DNA of 64,000 bases from Nitrosopumilaceae archaeon (GTDB taxonomy: Archaea > Thermoproteota > Nitrososphaeria > Nitrososphaerales > Nitrosopumilaceae): contig DASQHX010000013.1 of NCBI GenBank assembly GCA_035631875.1, positions 1 to 64,000 on the forward strand. Reading direction: 5' to 3'. The position numbers and the translations under genes were made by a program. The notes under the pieces were generated by a model. That model had not been told where the DNA came from and ran no database searches. It saw only the letters and a list, made by a program, of their open reading frames with translations. Shown one piece after another: positions 1-9,862 of this stretch; the stretch's first letter is position 1; each line of letters opens with the position of its first letter.

Positions 1-2
1 TA

Positions 3-278
3 AACAATAATTCGTGGCAGTATATTGTTTGTACATATGATGGTTCGAAAAATCAAAATGGCATGAAAATTTATGTGAACGGAATAAAGGATAAACAAGG
101 AACCAATAAAGCTATAACATATTCCATATCAAATAATCAAAATTTAGCAATAGGTGCATCAGCAAATGGAATTCAAGCTGTTAAGAGCGGTACTCTAATT
201 GATGATTTGAGAATTTACAATACCCAATTATCAGAATTCCAAGTATCTGTCCTATATCACGCATATAGGCGTTCATGA
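3..278 (+). CDS. C-terminal end of LamG/concanavalin-like surface protein (partial)
   Basis: The reading frame is already open at the window edge, so this is the 3' end of a longer gene. The roughly 91 visible residues have the closing pattern of a LamG/laminin-G-like jelly-roll: W-Q-Y-I-V-C-T-Y-D-G, then K-I-Y-V-N-G, then a strand ending I-G-A-S, and finally L-I-D-D-L-R-I-Y-N, the usual last strand of the fold. Such domains bind sugars or proteins on secreted archaeal proteins. Its neighbours are glycan genes, which suggests a cell-surface protein. The start, signal peptide and any other domains lie outside the window. Confidence 0.7.
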   Translation, partial: NNNSWQYIVCTYDGSKNQNGMKIYVNGIKDKQGTNKAITYSISNNQNLAIGASANGIQAVKSGTLIDDLRIYNTQLSEFQVSVLYHAYRRS

Positions 279-360
279 GATGAGTTAATGTCATAGTACA
301 TGATGACAACGTCTTTAAAATAAATCAATACATTTTCACCACTAGTTTGCCTGCTTTTTT

Positions 361-1446
361 CTACCTTTTATTATTCTTGGTCAGTGATACAATTAATTCC
401 TTGATAGTTTTGGATGTTTGACCATTACCAAAAATTGGTTTTAGGGTACGTGAAGGCTCCCAATGCCTCACAGCTTTAACAATCTTTTTAGTATGAACAC
501 CAGTAAGAATATTCCAACCCATCTCTACAGTTTCTACCCATTCTGTGTTGTCTCGAATTGTTATACAAGGGATGGATAGGAGATATCCCTCTTTTTGTAT
601 TCCGCCCGAGTCGGTTACTATCCTTCTGGCATTTTTCATTAACTTTATGAAGTCAATATACCCTACTGGTTTGATTAGTTTCACATTTTGACATCTCTTA
701 AGACGTTCATACAATTTTTTTTCTTTTAGTATTTTCTCTGTTCTTGGATGGATTGGAAATACTATTTGCATTTCCGATAGTATCTCAAATGCATTGATGA
801 CTGAGATTAATGAATTCTCAGATAAAGTATTTTCGGCTCTATGCATCGTGACAAGAACATACGATTTTGGTTCAATTTGAAGATTATTCAGAATTTCGGA
901 TCTTGATGATAGCCTGATAGCTTCATTCACAATTTCAACCGAAATGTCACCAGTGTACATTATCTGTCCAGTTACATGTTCTCTATTCAAGTTCTTGACA
1001 GCTGTCTTTGTTGGTGCAAACAGATATTCGCTAATATGATCTGTTAACACTCTGTTGTTTTCTTCCGGCATGCGTCTGTCGAAACTTCGCAAGCCTGCTT
1101 CTACATGCGCTACCTTTATACCACATCTATTTGCCGCAAGTGCACCTGCAAAAGTAGAATTAGTATCGCCGTAAACAATTACTAAATCAAAATCTGTCGC
1201 CAGAAAAATTTTTTCAAGCTTCTTAATCATTTCGCTGATCTGATAGCAGGCAGTACCTGAACCTACATTTAGATCAAAATTAGGTCTTGGTAAATTGAAT
1301 TCTTTAAAGAAAATTTCTGATAATTCATAGTCGTAGTGCTGACCTGTATGTATTATTCTATGATCAAAGCTGTTCCTGATTGCTTTATGAATAGGAATTA
1401 ATTTGATGAAATTTGGTCTGGCTCCTACTACTGATGCAATTTTCAT
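361..1446 (-). CDS. wecB: UDP-N-acetylglucosamine 2-epimerase (non-hydrolysing)
   Basis: Cytosolic enzyme that interconverts UDP-GlcNAc and UDP-ManNAc, supplying ManNAc or its uronate for surface glycans. The 361 residues match the usual length of the family. Visible family motifs are VGARPNFIK near residues 7-15, YGDTNS (92-97), HVEAGLRS (114-121), the RMPEENNR stretch (125-132), MHRAEN (201-206), HPR (233-235) and TDSGGIQKE (278-286), which together form the UDP-GlcNAc site. The ATG at 1446 directly precedes the conserved first strand. A 39-bp sequence that recurs at 11167-11205 lies just upstream (1454-1492) and looks like its promoter. It is read opposite to the following secreted-protein gene. 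Confidence 0.93.
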   Translation of the reverse strand: MKIASVVGARPNFIKLIPIHKAIRNSFDHRIIHTGQHYDYELSEIFFKEFNLPRPNFDLNVGSGTACYQISEMIKKLEKIFLATDFDLVIVYGDTNSTFAGALAANRCGIKVAHVEAGLRSFDRRMPEENNRVLTDHISEYLFAPTKTAVKNLNREHVTGQIMYTGDISVEIVNEAIRLSSRSEILNNLQIEPKSYVLVTMHRAENTLSENSLISVINAFEILSEMQIVFPIHPRTEKILKEKKLYERLKRCQNVKLIKPVGYIDFIKLMKNARRIVTDSGGIQKEGYLLSIPCITIRDNTEWVETVEMGWNILTGVHTKKIVKAVRHWEPSRTLKPIFGNGQTSKTIKELIVSLTKNNKR

Positions 1447-1453
1447 AAATCAT

Positions 1454-1492
1454 TTTTATAGACATCTGTGTTTAATAGTTATGTAAGTAAAA
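1454..1492 (-). promoter_or_regulatory. Duplicated promoter-like element, copy 1
   Basis: This 39-bp segment matches 11167-11205 at 36 of 39 positions by eye; the core 'gtttaatagttatgtaagta' is identical. On the minus strand it has an AT-rich TATA-like centre and ends 8 bp before the wecB start, which is where a core promoter for a short-leader archaeal mRNA would sit. The promoter role is inferred from position and composition only. Confidence 0.45.
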
Positions 1493-1585
1493 GGCATTAG
1501 AGACCGTTTTTGCTGATTGACGGTAAATACTAGGAAATTCATGCGCAAAACTTATGGTATGTCAGGTATTCTGAATTTATCATAA

Positions 1586-3205
1586 ATGAAAATTATAATT
1601 GCACTTATCGGACTTTTAATTTCATCTACTTTTCTGTTTACGGGAACGTTTGCCCAAACCACAAATTTGCCAAATAATTTCGAAACAATCGTATATCAAA
1701 GTAACAATTATTATTATGTGACAGATTCGCAAAACAACATAATTACCAGCAGTGGGGTACCTGAATTTGTAATTAAGACTGCTCTTGAAAGGGGAGGTGA
1801 CATATACATAGCAGAAGGCACATACAACTTATCCTCAAATTTTTCAGGATTTGATCTTAAATCTAATACATATTTGAGATTAGCACATAATGCATACATT
1901 GTAGTTCCATCTGGATATGGAGGACACGTATTCCGATTCAACAGCGCTACATTTCAATCTGTGATAGACGGTGGCAACATAAACGAAGCATTTCCTGTTA
2001 CGAGGAATTGGATTGGAATTTTAATGCAGGGTGAAGCTGTTTCCTTTAATCTTGTAGAGAATATGGTTATAACCAATCCTTTTATTGTAATTGATTTTAA
2101 TACATCCTCACCAAACTACATAAGCGCGAATACATTCTATAACATCAACGGTAATAGTTTTGTAAGGGGAATTGAATTTGATTTCACGGGTAAATATATA
2201 CCATGGAGGACAGGTTTTTTTGGAAATACTTTCAGAGATTTGCAATTTCAGGGCGGTTCTATGACTACTTATGGTGTAAAGGATATGGAACATTACTGGG
2301 AGGCTTTTTACAATGTTATTTTTTGGGATTTACCCTCTAACGCAATCAGTGCTAACATTGATCCATTAGCATCATATAATATAATTATTGGCGGACAAAT
2401 GACTCGTCCGAATTTTGATGATAAAGGAAAAAATACAGTAATTTTAGACACATACACTACCAAGAATACATCAAATTCGACAATACTATTGGAGATACTT
2501 AACGGTACATATCATCCTCAAATGAATGTGCCAACTCTCCGGTCAAATCAAGTTTTGAATATGAGTATAATCACGCAATCTGCAAATGGATTCGTAAATG
2601 GGAATCAAGGCCAACTTTCTGTGTCAGTTGGGAAATCCATTACAGTAAATATCTTCGGTAAGGTAACCAATCCAAAGGGAGGTTCAGTTCTTTTAAGCAT
2701 TATACGACCAGATGGATTTGTTGAACAAAATCAAGCTGATGTCACATCAGCAGGTTCTTTTTATTATCCTATGATCTTTGACAAAGATTCCTTAACTGGG
2801 CAATACCAAATAAGTGGGTCATATCAGAATTCCAATTTAGGAGATCTTTTATTAAATGTGACCTCTGGCAGGATACAATTACCAAATGAAAATCATTCCA
2901 ATATCAACATAGCAACTCCATCTGAATCTAATACGACGCTCTCCACATCGATTAAAATTAGCGCAAAATTGTGGTCTCACGGGCAGATAAGAGATAGCAT
3001 TTTTGGAGACAGTATTCACTATCTTATCAAAAATGGTATTGTAGAATTACCCTATCAAGATCAGACAAGCACACATCAATCAACCTATATTCCATCATGG
3101 TTCAAAAATAATGCTGGATGGTGGGCAGACGGACAAATATCAGTCAATGATTTTATTTCAGAATTACAATATTTACTTAACAGTAAAATAATGATAATAT
3201 CATAA
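1586..3205 (+). CDS. Secreted beta-helix-like surface protein with C-terminal WWADGQI-type repeats
   Basis: A 539-residue protein with a clear signal peptide (about residues 1-23, cleavage after TFA). Residues 30-300 contain short repeated strands such as GGDIYIAEGTYNL and GNTFRDLQF, typical of right-handed beta-helix (pectate-lyase-like) proteins that act on or bind polysaccharides. Residues 310-430 look like an Ig-type or macroglobulin-like beta domain (SVGKSITVNIFGKV and a G-Q-Y-Q-I-S-G strand). The C-terminus holds two copies of a roughly 40-residue unit familiar from thaumarchaeal exported proteins: a diverged one (LWSHGQIRDS...IHYLIKNGIVELP) and a clear one (IPSWFKNNAGWWADGQI...LQYLLNSKI). 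No catalytic residues can be assigned. Its position next to wecB and a glycosyltransferase suggests a structural or glycan-processing role at the surface. Confidence 0.75.
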   Translation: MKIIIALIGLLISSTFLFTGTFAQTTNLPNNFETIVYQSNNYYYVTDSQNNIITSSGVPEFVIKTALERGGDIYIAEGTYNLSSNFSGFDLKSNTYLRLAHNAYIVVPSGYGGHVFRFNSATFQSVIDGGNINEAFPVTRNWIGILMQGEAVSFNLVENMVITNPFIVIDFNTSSPNYISANTFYNINGNSFVRGIEFDFTGKYIPWRTGFFGNTFRDLQFQGGSMTTYGVKDMEHYWEAFYNVIFWDLPSNAISANIDPLASYNIIIGGQMTRPNFDDKGKNTVILDTYTTKNTSNSTILLEILNGTYHPQMNVPTLRSNQVLNMSIITQSANGFVNGNQGQLSVSVGKSITVNIFGKVTNPKGGSVLLSIIRPDGFVEQNQADVTSAGSFYYPMIFDKDSLTGQYQISGSYQNSNLGDLLLNVTSGRIQLPNENHSNINIATPSESNTTLSTSIKISAKLWSHGQIRDSIFGDSIHYLIKNGIVELPYQDQTSTHQSTYIPSWFKNNAGWWADGQISVNDFISELQYLLNSKIMIIS

Positions 3206-3215
3206 TGCTAGGTGA

Positions 3216-4373
3216 TTGTTAATAAAAAATAAAACTGGAGAAAATCTGAGTATTTGCATAATCACTTCGTGGTTTCCAAACAAGAAACAACCTGGTTTTG
3301 GTACATTTATTTATTTATTTGCAAAAAGTCTCGCAAAATTTGGTGTTAAGGTCTCATTGATAGTTCCTCTTGTAGGAGAAGAAGAACTAGTTACCTCAAA
3401 AGACTCAATTACGATATATAGGATAGAAGGGATAAGAAAAGGAAAATTCTTCTTATTTTCAATGATGAGATTGGTAAATCAAATAAAGCCAGATATTATG
3501 CATGTTCAAGCGCCTGATTTTTTTTCCAGTACTGCAATAATTGTGGCCAAACTCAAGAATATTCCCATCATTGCCACTGTGCACAGAGGTGAATTAGTTG
3601 CACTTGGAAAATTAATGCATCTTGTTAGAAAATTTGCATTACCTCGGTTTAAAAAAATAATTGCCGTTTCAGAGTTTTCGAAATCACTTGCTCTAAATGC
3701 TGGAGCAGATGTGAATAAAGTTATGATTATTTATAATTCGTGTGACGAAAGTCTTTTTTCACGACGAGATAAATTGATGGCAAGACAGAGACTAGGTCTT
3801 CCTATTAACAAGAAAGTAATATTGTATGTAGGGAATTTGGTTAAAATAAAAGGCGTTTACACACTTATTGAATCTTGCAGAATTCTATATTCACGAATAC
3901 CGAACTTTTTTGTTCTTGTTGTTGGAGATGGCATAGAACGGGTAAAATTGGAATCACTTGTGGCTTCATATGGCCTTGGTGAAAATATAAAATTCCTTGG
4001 ATACTTGGAACCAACCACGCTTCCTCTATATTATAACGCCGCAGACACTTTTGTTCTTCCTTCATTTGTAGAAGGTCACTCAGTTGCACTTTTAGAGGCA
4101 ATGGCTTCTGGATTGCCTGTAGTAGCTTCCATGGTGGGTGGAAATAAGGAAACAATAGAAGATGGGTTTAACGGTTTTCTTTTTGAGGCTGGTGATTCTG
4201 TAATCCTCGCAGAAAAACTCATCAAAATACTAACAGATGATAACCTCCGTGAAAGAATGTCCACAAGCGGTTCAGAGATATACCATAAAAAATTTAGCGC
4301 TGAAGTTCAGATTCAAAACTTTCTGAATCTTTATCGATCGTTGCTAAATTGCTCAAGATCATCTTCTAATTAA
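3216..4373 (+). CDS. Glycosyltransferase family 4 (GT-B fold)
   Basis: A 385-residue retaining glycosyltransferase of the GT4 type. The N-terminal domain starts with ICIITSWFPNKKQPGFGTF, a usual GT4 opening. The C-terminal donor-binding domain has LYVGNLVKIKGV (203-214), VVGDG (235-239) and the E-x7-E signature (E286 and E294 in PSFVEGHSVALLEAMASGLPV). It would transfer a sugar from a nucleotide donor to a growing glycan on the cytosolic membrane face. The first in-frame start is a TTG 10 bp after the previous stop, with a GGTGAT sequence just before it, so it is probably co-transcribed with the beta-helix gene. Donor and acceptor cannot be read from the sequence. Confidence 0.88.
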   Translation: MLIKNKTGENLSICIITSWFPNKKQPGFGTFIYLFAKSLAKFGVKVSLIVPLVGEEELVTSKDSITIYRIEGIRKGKFFLFSMMRLVNQIKPDIMHVQAPDFFSSTAIIVAKLKNIPIIATVHRGELVALGKLMHLVRKFALPRFKKIIAVSEFSKSLALNAGADVNKVMIIYNSCDESLFSRRDKLMARQRLGLPINKKVILYVGNLVKIKGVYTLIESCRILYSRIPNFFVLVVGDGIERVKLESLVASYGLGENIKFLGYLEPTTLPLYYNAADTFVLPSFVEGHSVALLEAMASGLPVVASMVGGNKETIEDGFNGFLFEAGDSVILAEKLIKILTDDNLRERMSTSGSEIYHKKFSAEVQIQNFLNLYRSLLNCSRSSSN

Positions 4374-4420
4374 TGTAAAATCAGTAGATGATAAACTATC
4401 TAGCATTGATGCAACAATAT

Positions 4421-5851
4421 CTAGTAGGATGAATCCAGTTTTTTACCAATCTTATTCAATAAATTAAGTGTTGAATTCGCAATACTGCCCGGAAGAACTC
4501 CCACTGAATCCTGTATATCCGATCTAGTTATAATATGTAATCTCAAAAGAAGTAAGTAAGATGAAACAAGTGTAATGAACGTACCGATAATGAAGTTCAC
4601 CTGGAAATAGCTTAGAACAAATGCCAATACAAAAGGCACTATGTGTGTGAGTACAATTATTTTCCAAAAAATATGCAATCCTATCTTCCTTGAAATGTAC
4701 ATAGACATAATCAGACTAGTAATAGTACTCAATGTATAGCTAAGAGCTGCACCGCTACTTCCATACATTGGAACTAATATGAAAAAGAGTATGATACGAG
4801 CAACGTTTCCTGTTATGCCTATTGATAGAGCTTGTCTGTATTTACCATATGAATAAGTCAGTGTACTAACACCAGACGCAATTTGACCAGGTAATGTAGC
4901 TAATACCATTATCTGTAATAAGAGAGAACCATCGGCATAACTTTGTCCAAATAGCTGCATAATCTCTTTTGAGTAGAAAAAGGCTGAGGCGGAGAAAGGT
5001 ATTGAAATTATTGCACTCATTTTTATGATTCTCCATACAAATGTTTTCCTACCATCATCCATAGCACTTAGTGCTGGGAATGCAATAGTAAAGAGGACTG
5101 ATGCGACAGCAGCTATAGCTGTAACTATGGAATAAGAAATAAAATAAACACCGGCTTGACTTGCTCCATTTGACGCAAACACAACTATCGTACCTAACTG
5201 GGAGCCTAGCGTTGCAATTAATGCTGGAATCCAGTTTGTCATACTCGCCTCTAGAATGTTTTTAAAAGATTGCTTTAACTTGAGATCAGCGTTATTCTTT
5301 GACCCTTTGAAAATCATAATTACAACAATAATAAAAAGAATAGATCCCAAAATTGAGAACAAAGCATAACCAAGGGTAATACCAAATGCTCCCATACCCA
5401 TTAGGACTAGAACGATAGATAGTACTATCTTTGCACCAGTAGAAATGATCATTATCAAAGGTAGGCTTTTTGTCTTAAGAGAGGAGATTATTACTGAGCG
5501 AAATAAATTGTAGATGCAACTAGAGCATATTAGGAGAATAGCAACAACCATCAAACTAGGATCAATTTTAAAAACGTTCTGTATTAGATTCCTAAAAATC
5601 AGAATAGCAATACAACACGCCAAAGTTCCAAATGACACAAGGACCGTAGAGGCTTCAACAAAGAGCCTAGCATTTCCCAATTTTTTTTCGGAAAAACTTT
5701 TCCCTAAAAATCGTTCAACTCCAATTGGAATACCGATAGTTGCAATGTTTATGAAAATTGTAACCATGGATATGACTGCAGAGGATGTACCGACTGTTGC
5801 CGCGGTAGCAAATTTTGAAATAATAAACCAGAAAACGTAGCCGGAGAACAT
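4421..5851 (-). CDS. Oligosaccharide flippase, Wzx/MATE-type (polysaccharide biosynthesis protein)
   Basis: A 476-residue integral membrane protein with about 12-14 hydrophobic segments, short charged loops and the general pattern of the polysaccharide-transport (Wzx/MurJ-like MOP) superfamily, including FSGYVFWFIISKF at the start, GIPIGVERFLGKSF (about 39-52) and GSSGAALSYTLS (near 360). It would flip lipid-linked glycan across the membrane. The ATG at 5851 is the first canonical start, but the frame stays open for 22 more codons (to 5917) and these encode a family-like segment (GGAVYLLIENLIG) without ATG, GTG or TTG. The true start is therefore uncertain. It is convergent with the GT4 gene at 3216-4373. 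Confidence 0.85.
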   Translation of the reverse strand: MFSGYVFWFIISKFATAATVGTSSAVISMVTIFINIATIGIPIGVERFLGKSFSEKKLGNARLFVEASTVLVSFGTLACCIAILIFRNLIQNVFKIDPSLMVVAILLICSSCIYNLFRSVIISSLKTKSLPLIMIISTGAKIVLSIVLVLMGMGAFGITLGYALFSILGSILFIIVVIMIFKGSKNNADLKLKQSFKNILEASMTNWIPALIATLGSQLGTIVVFASNGASQAGVYFISYSIVTAIAAVASVLFTIAFPALSAMDDGRKTFVWRIIKMSAIISIPFSASAFFYSKEIMQLFGQSYADGSLLLQIMVLATLPGQIASGVSTLTYSYGKYRQALSIGITGNVARIILFFILVPMYGSSGAALSYTLSTITSLIMSMYISRKIGLHIFWKIIVLTHIVPFVLAFVLSYFQVNFIIGTFITLVSSYLLLLRLHIITRSDIQDSVGVLPGSIANSTLNLLNKIGKKLDSSY

Positions 5852-6097
5852 TCCGATCAGGTTCTCAATTAGAAGGTAAACTGCCCCCCTTCCTAGATTT
5901 GTATTACTAAAATTCTTTCACCGACTGGAGTTTAAAAGCAATGAAGCTATAATTAAGGTATTATTCACTCAGTGGGTGATTGAAGGTTTATTCTTTATTG
6001 ATCACCACATCTTTGCTATAACATACAAGTTGATTCTTAAATCTTATGAGTTTTTAGCATACATACAAAATCTTTCAAATTTTCTCTGCCTCCATTA

Positions 6098-9000
6098 TCA
6101 CTCTTTGTCTTGTTTCACGCTTTTAGAATTTCCAATTAAAAGGAGGATAACTGCTATTGAGAAAGGGCCTAGTAACAGACCATCCACAAATATAGGAACA
6201 GATGCGAATCTGAATTTTAAGATGGATGGAATTACATTTCCAATCTCGTCATAATGATATTTATAGGAACTTTGCTGAACAGGACTGCTTGCAGGTATAG
6301 GACTGCTTGCAGGTATAGGACTGCTTGCAGGTATGGCGTCACTTGTAGATATAGCACTACCATAGGTATAGGCATCTGATAGAAACAATGTCTCGGAAAT
6401 TTTGCCTGAGATGCTGAGGTCATTACGGTTATATGATATATTTCCTAATGTGTCTATTCCCAAGAATTGTTGGAAGAAAGTGTTACCATCGATGTATACT
6501 TTTGGTTGCCATAAATAGACATGTATAGGTTCTTCATGATTCTCAATGAAAATATTAGAAACATTATCAAAATTAGATGTTTTGTTATTATTTGACACTA
6601 CTGTTAATGTTGCATTGTTTTTGAAAAAAATATTCAGCGAATTACCCATATATGCATTTGCGTATAAACCCATTCCGTTACTAGTGAAAATTTGATTTCC
6701 ATGCAAAATAGCGTAGTGATAACCAACTATACTCAATTTGGTAACATTTGCAATTGATAATTTATCATTAATTTTTATTGTCATATTAGCAAATTGATCA
6801 TATGGGAAGATAAGTGAGGTAGAATTAATAGCGACGTTACCATTTCCATTCATTTCGCTAAAATTAGTTTTAATATTGTTATTTTGTAAATGAGAACTGA
6901 TTGTATTCAAGTCAATTTGATCAGATACTTTTTCAAATATTTTTTGTAATGTAGTTCTACTTATTTTATTATCGTTGAAGGCAGATATTATTGGATATAT
7001 GTTCACATATTTAATTTTACCAAGACCCACAATTTTATTGGCAATAAAAATTGATGAATTATTTTCAGCAGAATTATAGAAACCTGACATTGTAACATTT
7101 TCGGTAGCAAACGTAGGAAGAACTGTAGCATTCACAGGTAAGAAATCGCCAGAAGGTAGCGCAATTTTACTTACTTCGTACGAGGAATTTCCTAACTTAA
7201 ATAAAATGTTAGATATAGAACCATATCCATTTGTGTTAAGTACAATCAGATTTCCTCCTGATCTTGCATATGAGATATAGTCTGATGCTTCTCGCAGACT
7301 GGAGTTGTTTAGTTGATAGTTGTTATTTTCTGGTGGATCATAGCTTAGTATCACAGTTTTCCCCGTGAGTGCATTTTGATCTATGTCAAACATGACGGTA
7401 TAATTACGATCATGCAAGGAAATTATATCATATCCATAAAATGAAGAATCAAGTGATGTGCTAGGACTAGTTGGGACAAGCATGTGTGTATCTGAATTAA
7501 AGCGCGGATATGAGACATGTGTCGCGTTGTAAATTGTCGCCGCATCATTTGAAAAAACAATTGGAAGTGTAGGGAGAAAATGATCAACAAGCCAGCTCTT
7601 TTGACCCTTCAACATGTCAAAATCTTGGCTAGTCGTGTAGATATATGCATGAGGAAGACCATGGGCACTTAGCGAATATAGGGGGATTTCTGGCCTTTCT
7701 GAGTACTCAATAATTTCAGGGTTTGGAAACTGATATGGAGAAGTAGCAAATGGGATAACGTAGCTGTCTGAATTTGATAACCCTATGGTAAAGGCTCGAG
7801 GATCATGCTGTAAAATATTTTTTAGGTGGTCTGTGGCCAGAAATTCGTTTTGAGTTAATGTATGTAACTTATTAAATTGAACCCAATATTCCAATTGCAA
7901 AACTGTTGAAGAAAAACCTAAAACAATAATAAGAGATACGATAATCGAGAAACCGATAATTGTAAAGAATTTTCTTTTTATACATATCTGATCCATTAGT
8001 TTGATGAGTGGTAAAGGAGCTAAAAGTGCAAGAAAAAGAAAGGTATACCAAATAATTCTGTTCTCAAAATAACCTGAGAATGTGAAATTAAAATTAACAA
8101 AGGAAATTGCTCTAGCAAATAAGACTGAGAATGCGACTGACCAAAAAAGGAGCGCTATTGAGCTATTGGGTAAAATGTATCCAAGGTGTCGTATGGTAAT
8201 TAGGGCAAGTAGTCCAACTATACCAAATGTGAGAGGGTAAATGAACCAAGGAACAGAGTATATGTCAGAAACATTCCAAACATTAAAGTCATTATTAACG
8301 AACCATGTTAAAAAACCAAAAAGGTAGACAGCAACCAATGTCGTAGATAAAATGTAATAAAATTTCTTGCTATCCACAAATTTCATGGAAAAATGGATTT
8401 TGTGTAAGAGTGTACGTCTCCAAACCATAGAAATGCTAACTAACAGTATTGGTAAAATCACCGGTAACATATCTCGAATGTTAATTCCTGAAACTCTTAA
8501 GGAGGAAGTCCAGAAAATTAAAATAAACGCTTGAATTACAGCAGCTAGAATAAATGCAATAAGCGAAGACAATAAAGCATCATCAATCCGTAACGACTTG
8601 CTTTTCGATATCATGGAATAAGCTCCTAAGATTGCAACAAAAATTATGGGATCGGCTACATGAACAAAATACATAGACATAATCAAAGCAGTATACAGTG
8701 GAATGAATCTTGAATTTGGAATATTCTGAACTTTCAGTAAGAGAAATGCACAAATAAATATGATAAAGGCTACAGTGATTGGAGCAAACCAGAGAAAAGG
8801 TTGTACGAAATATGACGTACCATTATATGATTTATTCCCCACATATTGCAACAAATCAAGTTCAGGAGTAAGAGAATGCAAGACCTTTGTTTTAGTAAAA
8901 AGGATAAATGAAAAATTACTTAATATTGTATAAAATACAATTGAAATTGCTGGGATTCTTCTGTCTACATCTGCAAGGAATCTCTTTGCAAAGATGTAGA

Positions 9001-9862
9001 CGGATATGGGTAAAATGGAACTTAATGTTGTCAGGATAGTAAGAAATGATGTAATAGTGGGAAATCCCGAGAGAATGTTTAATGTAGAACTAAAAGAGTT
9101 GAATAGAATATAGTTAAAATCAGTATAGAGATCAGGAGTTCTTGATAGTATTATAGAGTAACTATAATATCTCGATACGTCGGTAGCATGTAGAAGAGTA
9201 AAATCTGGATAGATGTAGTAGAAAGATATGGCATAAAAGAAGATGCACAATATTATGGGCAAAATATCGATATTCTTCGATAGCGAATTGATTTTTAATG
9301 ATGTAACACCTTTAATCTTAAGATGTGTTAGAAATGATGCGATACCAAGTAGGATGAATATAAAAGGTATGGCTACACTTCGAATGCTTTCCTCGCTCCA
9401 CAAAAGAATCAGGGTACAGAATCCGGACAAAACAAAACTTGTAAGAAAAGATAAAACTACAATCTCCAGTTTTGAGAAATATTTTGTTAGCCTACAGACA
9501 TTTAAAAGAGCATATCCTGATAGACCAGATGTACAAACAAGTGCTAAGACGAGTCTAGTGGTACTATCCGGTATGTTAAATTGATTCAAGACAATTAAAA
9601 GAGATGCAAAATAAATTAGTACGATATCCATAAGTAAAGCTGGAGAAATTCTTCTGACGAAGTCTTTTTTTAGAGCAAACCTGAAATCATAATTGCTCAA
9701 AACAACATAAATTGCTACTATAGTAAGGGTTTCAATAACGAAGAGAGGATATTTTATAGAAGAATCTACTAACCACAAAGTAAATAATGAAAAGAGTTCC
9801 GCTATTACAACAACTACAATGAGACTCCTTGCGGAATGTATTTGTTTAATTTTTTCCATCAA
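6098..9862 (-). CDS. Very large polytopic membrane protein, probable GT-C-type with long exported C-terminal domain
   Basis: A 1254-residue protein whose first half (about residues 10-690) is a long series of hydrophobic segments. The rest is an Asn-rich exported region with many N-x-S/T sequons, ending in a Pro/Ser linker of repeated IPASSP units (encoded by three identical 18-bp repeats, 6281-6334) and a last membrane helix (about 1225-1245) followed by KSVKQDKE. An acidic loop after an early helix pair (YPDFTLLHATDVSRYYSY) recalls the catalytic loop of GT-C glycosyltransferases or oligosaccharyltransferases, but this is suggestive only. It starts with tandem TTG-ATG codons directly after the stop of the upstream glycosyltransferase (9863), so the two are probably co-transcribed. 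The likely role is glycan transfer or polymerisation on the outer membrane face. I do not recognise an exact family. Confidence 0.75.
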   Translation of the reverse strand: MMEKIKQIHSARSLIVVVVIAELFSLFTLWLVDSSIKYPLFVIETLTIVAIYVVLSNYDFRFALKKDFVRRISPALLMDIVLIYFASLLIVLNQFNIPDSTTRLVLALVCTSGLSGYALLNVCRLTKYFSKLEIVVLSFLTSFVLSGFCTLILLWSEESIRSVAIPFIFILLGIASFLTHLKIKGVTSLKINSLSKNIDILPIILCIFFYAISFYYIYPDFTLLHATDVSRYYSYSIILSRTPDLYTDFNYILFNSFSSTLNILSGFPTITSFLTILTTLSSILPISVYIFAKRFLADVDRRIPAISIVFYTILSNFSFILFTKTKVLHSLTPELDLLQYVGNKSYNGTSYFVQPFLWFAPITVAFIIFICAFLLLKVQNIPNSRFIPLYTALIMSMYFVHVADPIIFVAILGAYSMISKSKSLRIDDALLSSLIAFILAAVIQAFILIFWTSSLRVSGINIRDMLPVILPILLVSISMVWRRTLLHKIHFSMKFVDSKKFYYILSTTLVAVYLFGFLTWFVNNDFNVWNVSDIYSVPWFIYPLTFGIVGLLALITIRHLGYILPNSSIALLFWSVAFSVLFARAISFVNFNFTFSGYFENRIIWYTFLFLALLAPLPLIKLMDQICIKRKFFTIIGFSIIVSLIIVLGFSSTVLQLEYWVQFNKLHTLTQNEFLATDHLKNILQHDPRAFTIGLSNSDSYVIPFATSPYQFPNPEIIEYSERPEIPLYSLSAHGLPHAYIYTTSQDFDMLKGQKSWLVDHFLPTLPIVFSNDAATIYNATHVSYPRFNSDTHMLVPTSPSTSLDSSFYGYDIISLHDRNYTVMFDIDQNALTGKTVILSYDPPENNNYQLNNSSLREASDYISYARSGGNLIVLNTNGYGSISNILFKLGNSSYEVSKIALPSGDFLPVNATVLPTFATENVTMSGFYNSAENNSSIFIANKIVGLGKIKYVNIYPIISAFNDNKISRTTLQKIFEKVSDQIDLNTISSHLQNNNIKTNFSEMNGNGNVAINSTSLIFPYDQFANMTIKINDKLSIANVTKLSIVGYHYAILHGNQIFTSNGMGLYANAYMGNSLNIFFKNNATLTVVSNNNKTSNFDNVSNIFIENHEEPIHVYLWQPKVYIDGNTFFQQFLGIDTLGNISYNRNDLSISGKISETLFLSDAYTYGSAISTSDAIPASSPIPASSPIPASSPVQQSSYKYHYDEIGNVIPSILKFRFASVPIFVDGLLLGPFSIAVILLLIGNSKSVKQDKE
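6281..6334. repeat. Three perfect 18-bp tandem repeats inside a coding region
   Basis: The unit 'aggactgcttgcaggtat' occurs three times without change (6281-6298, 6299-6316, 6317-6334), followed by a degenerate fourth copy. On the minus strand each unit encodes a six-residue Ile-Pro-Ala-Ser-Ser-Pro linker step of the large membrane protein. Because 18 is a multiple of three, copy-number change would lengthen or shorten the linker without a frameshift. Confidence 0.95.
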
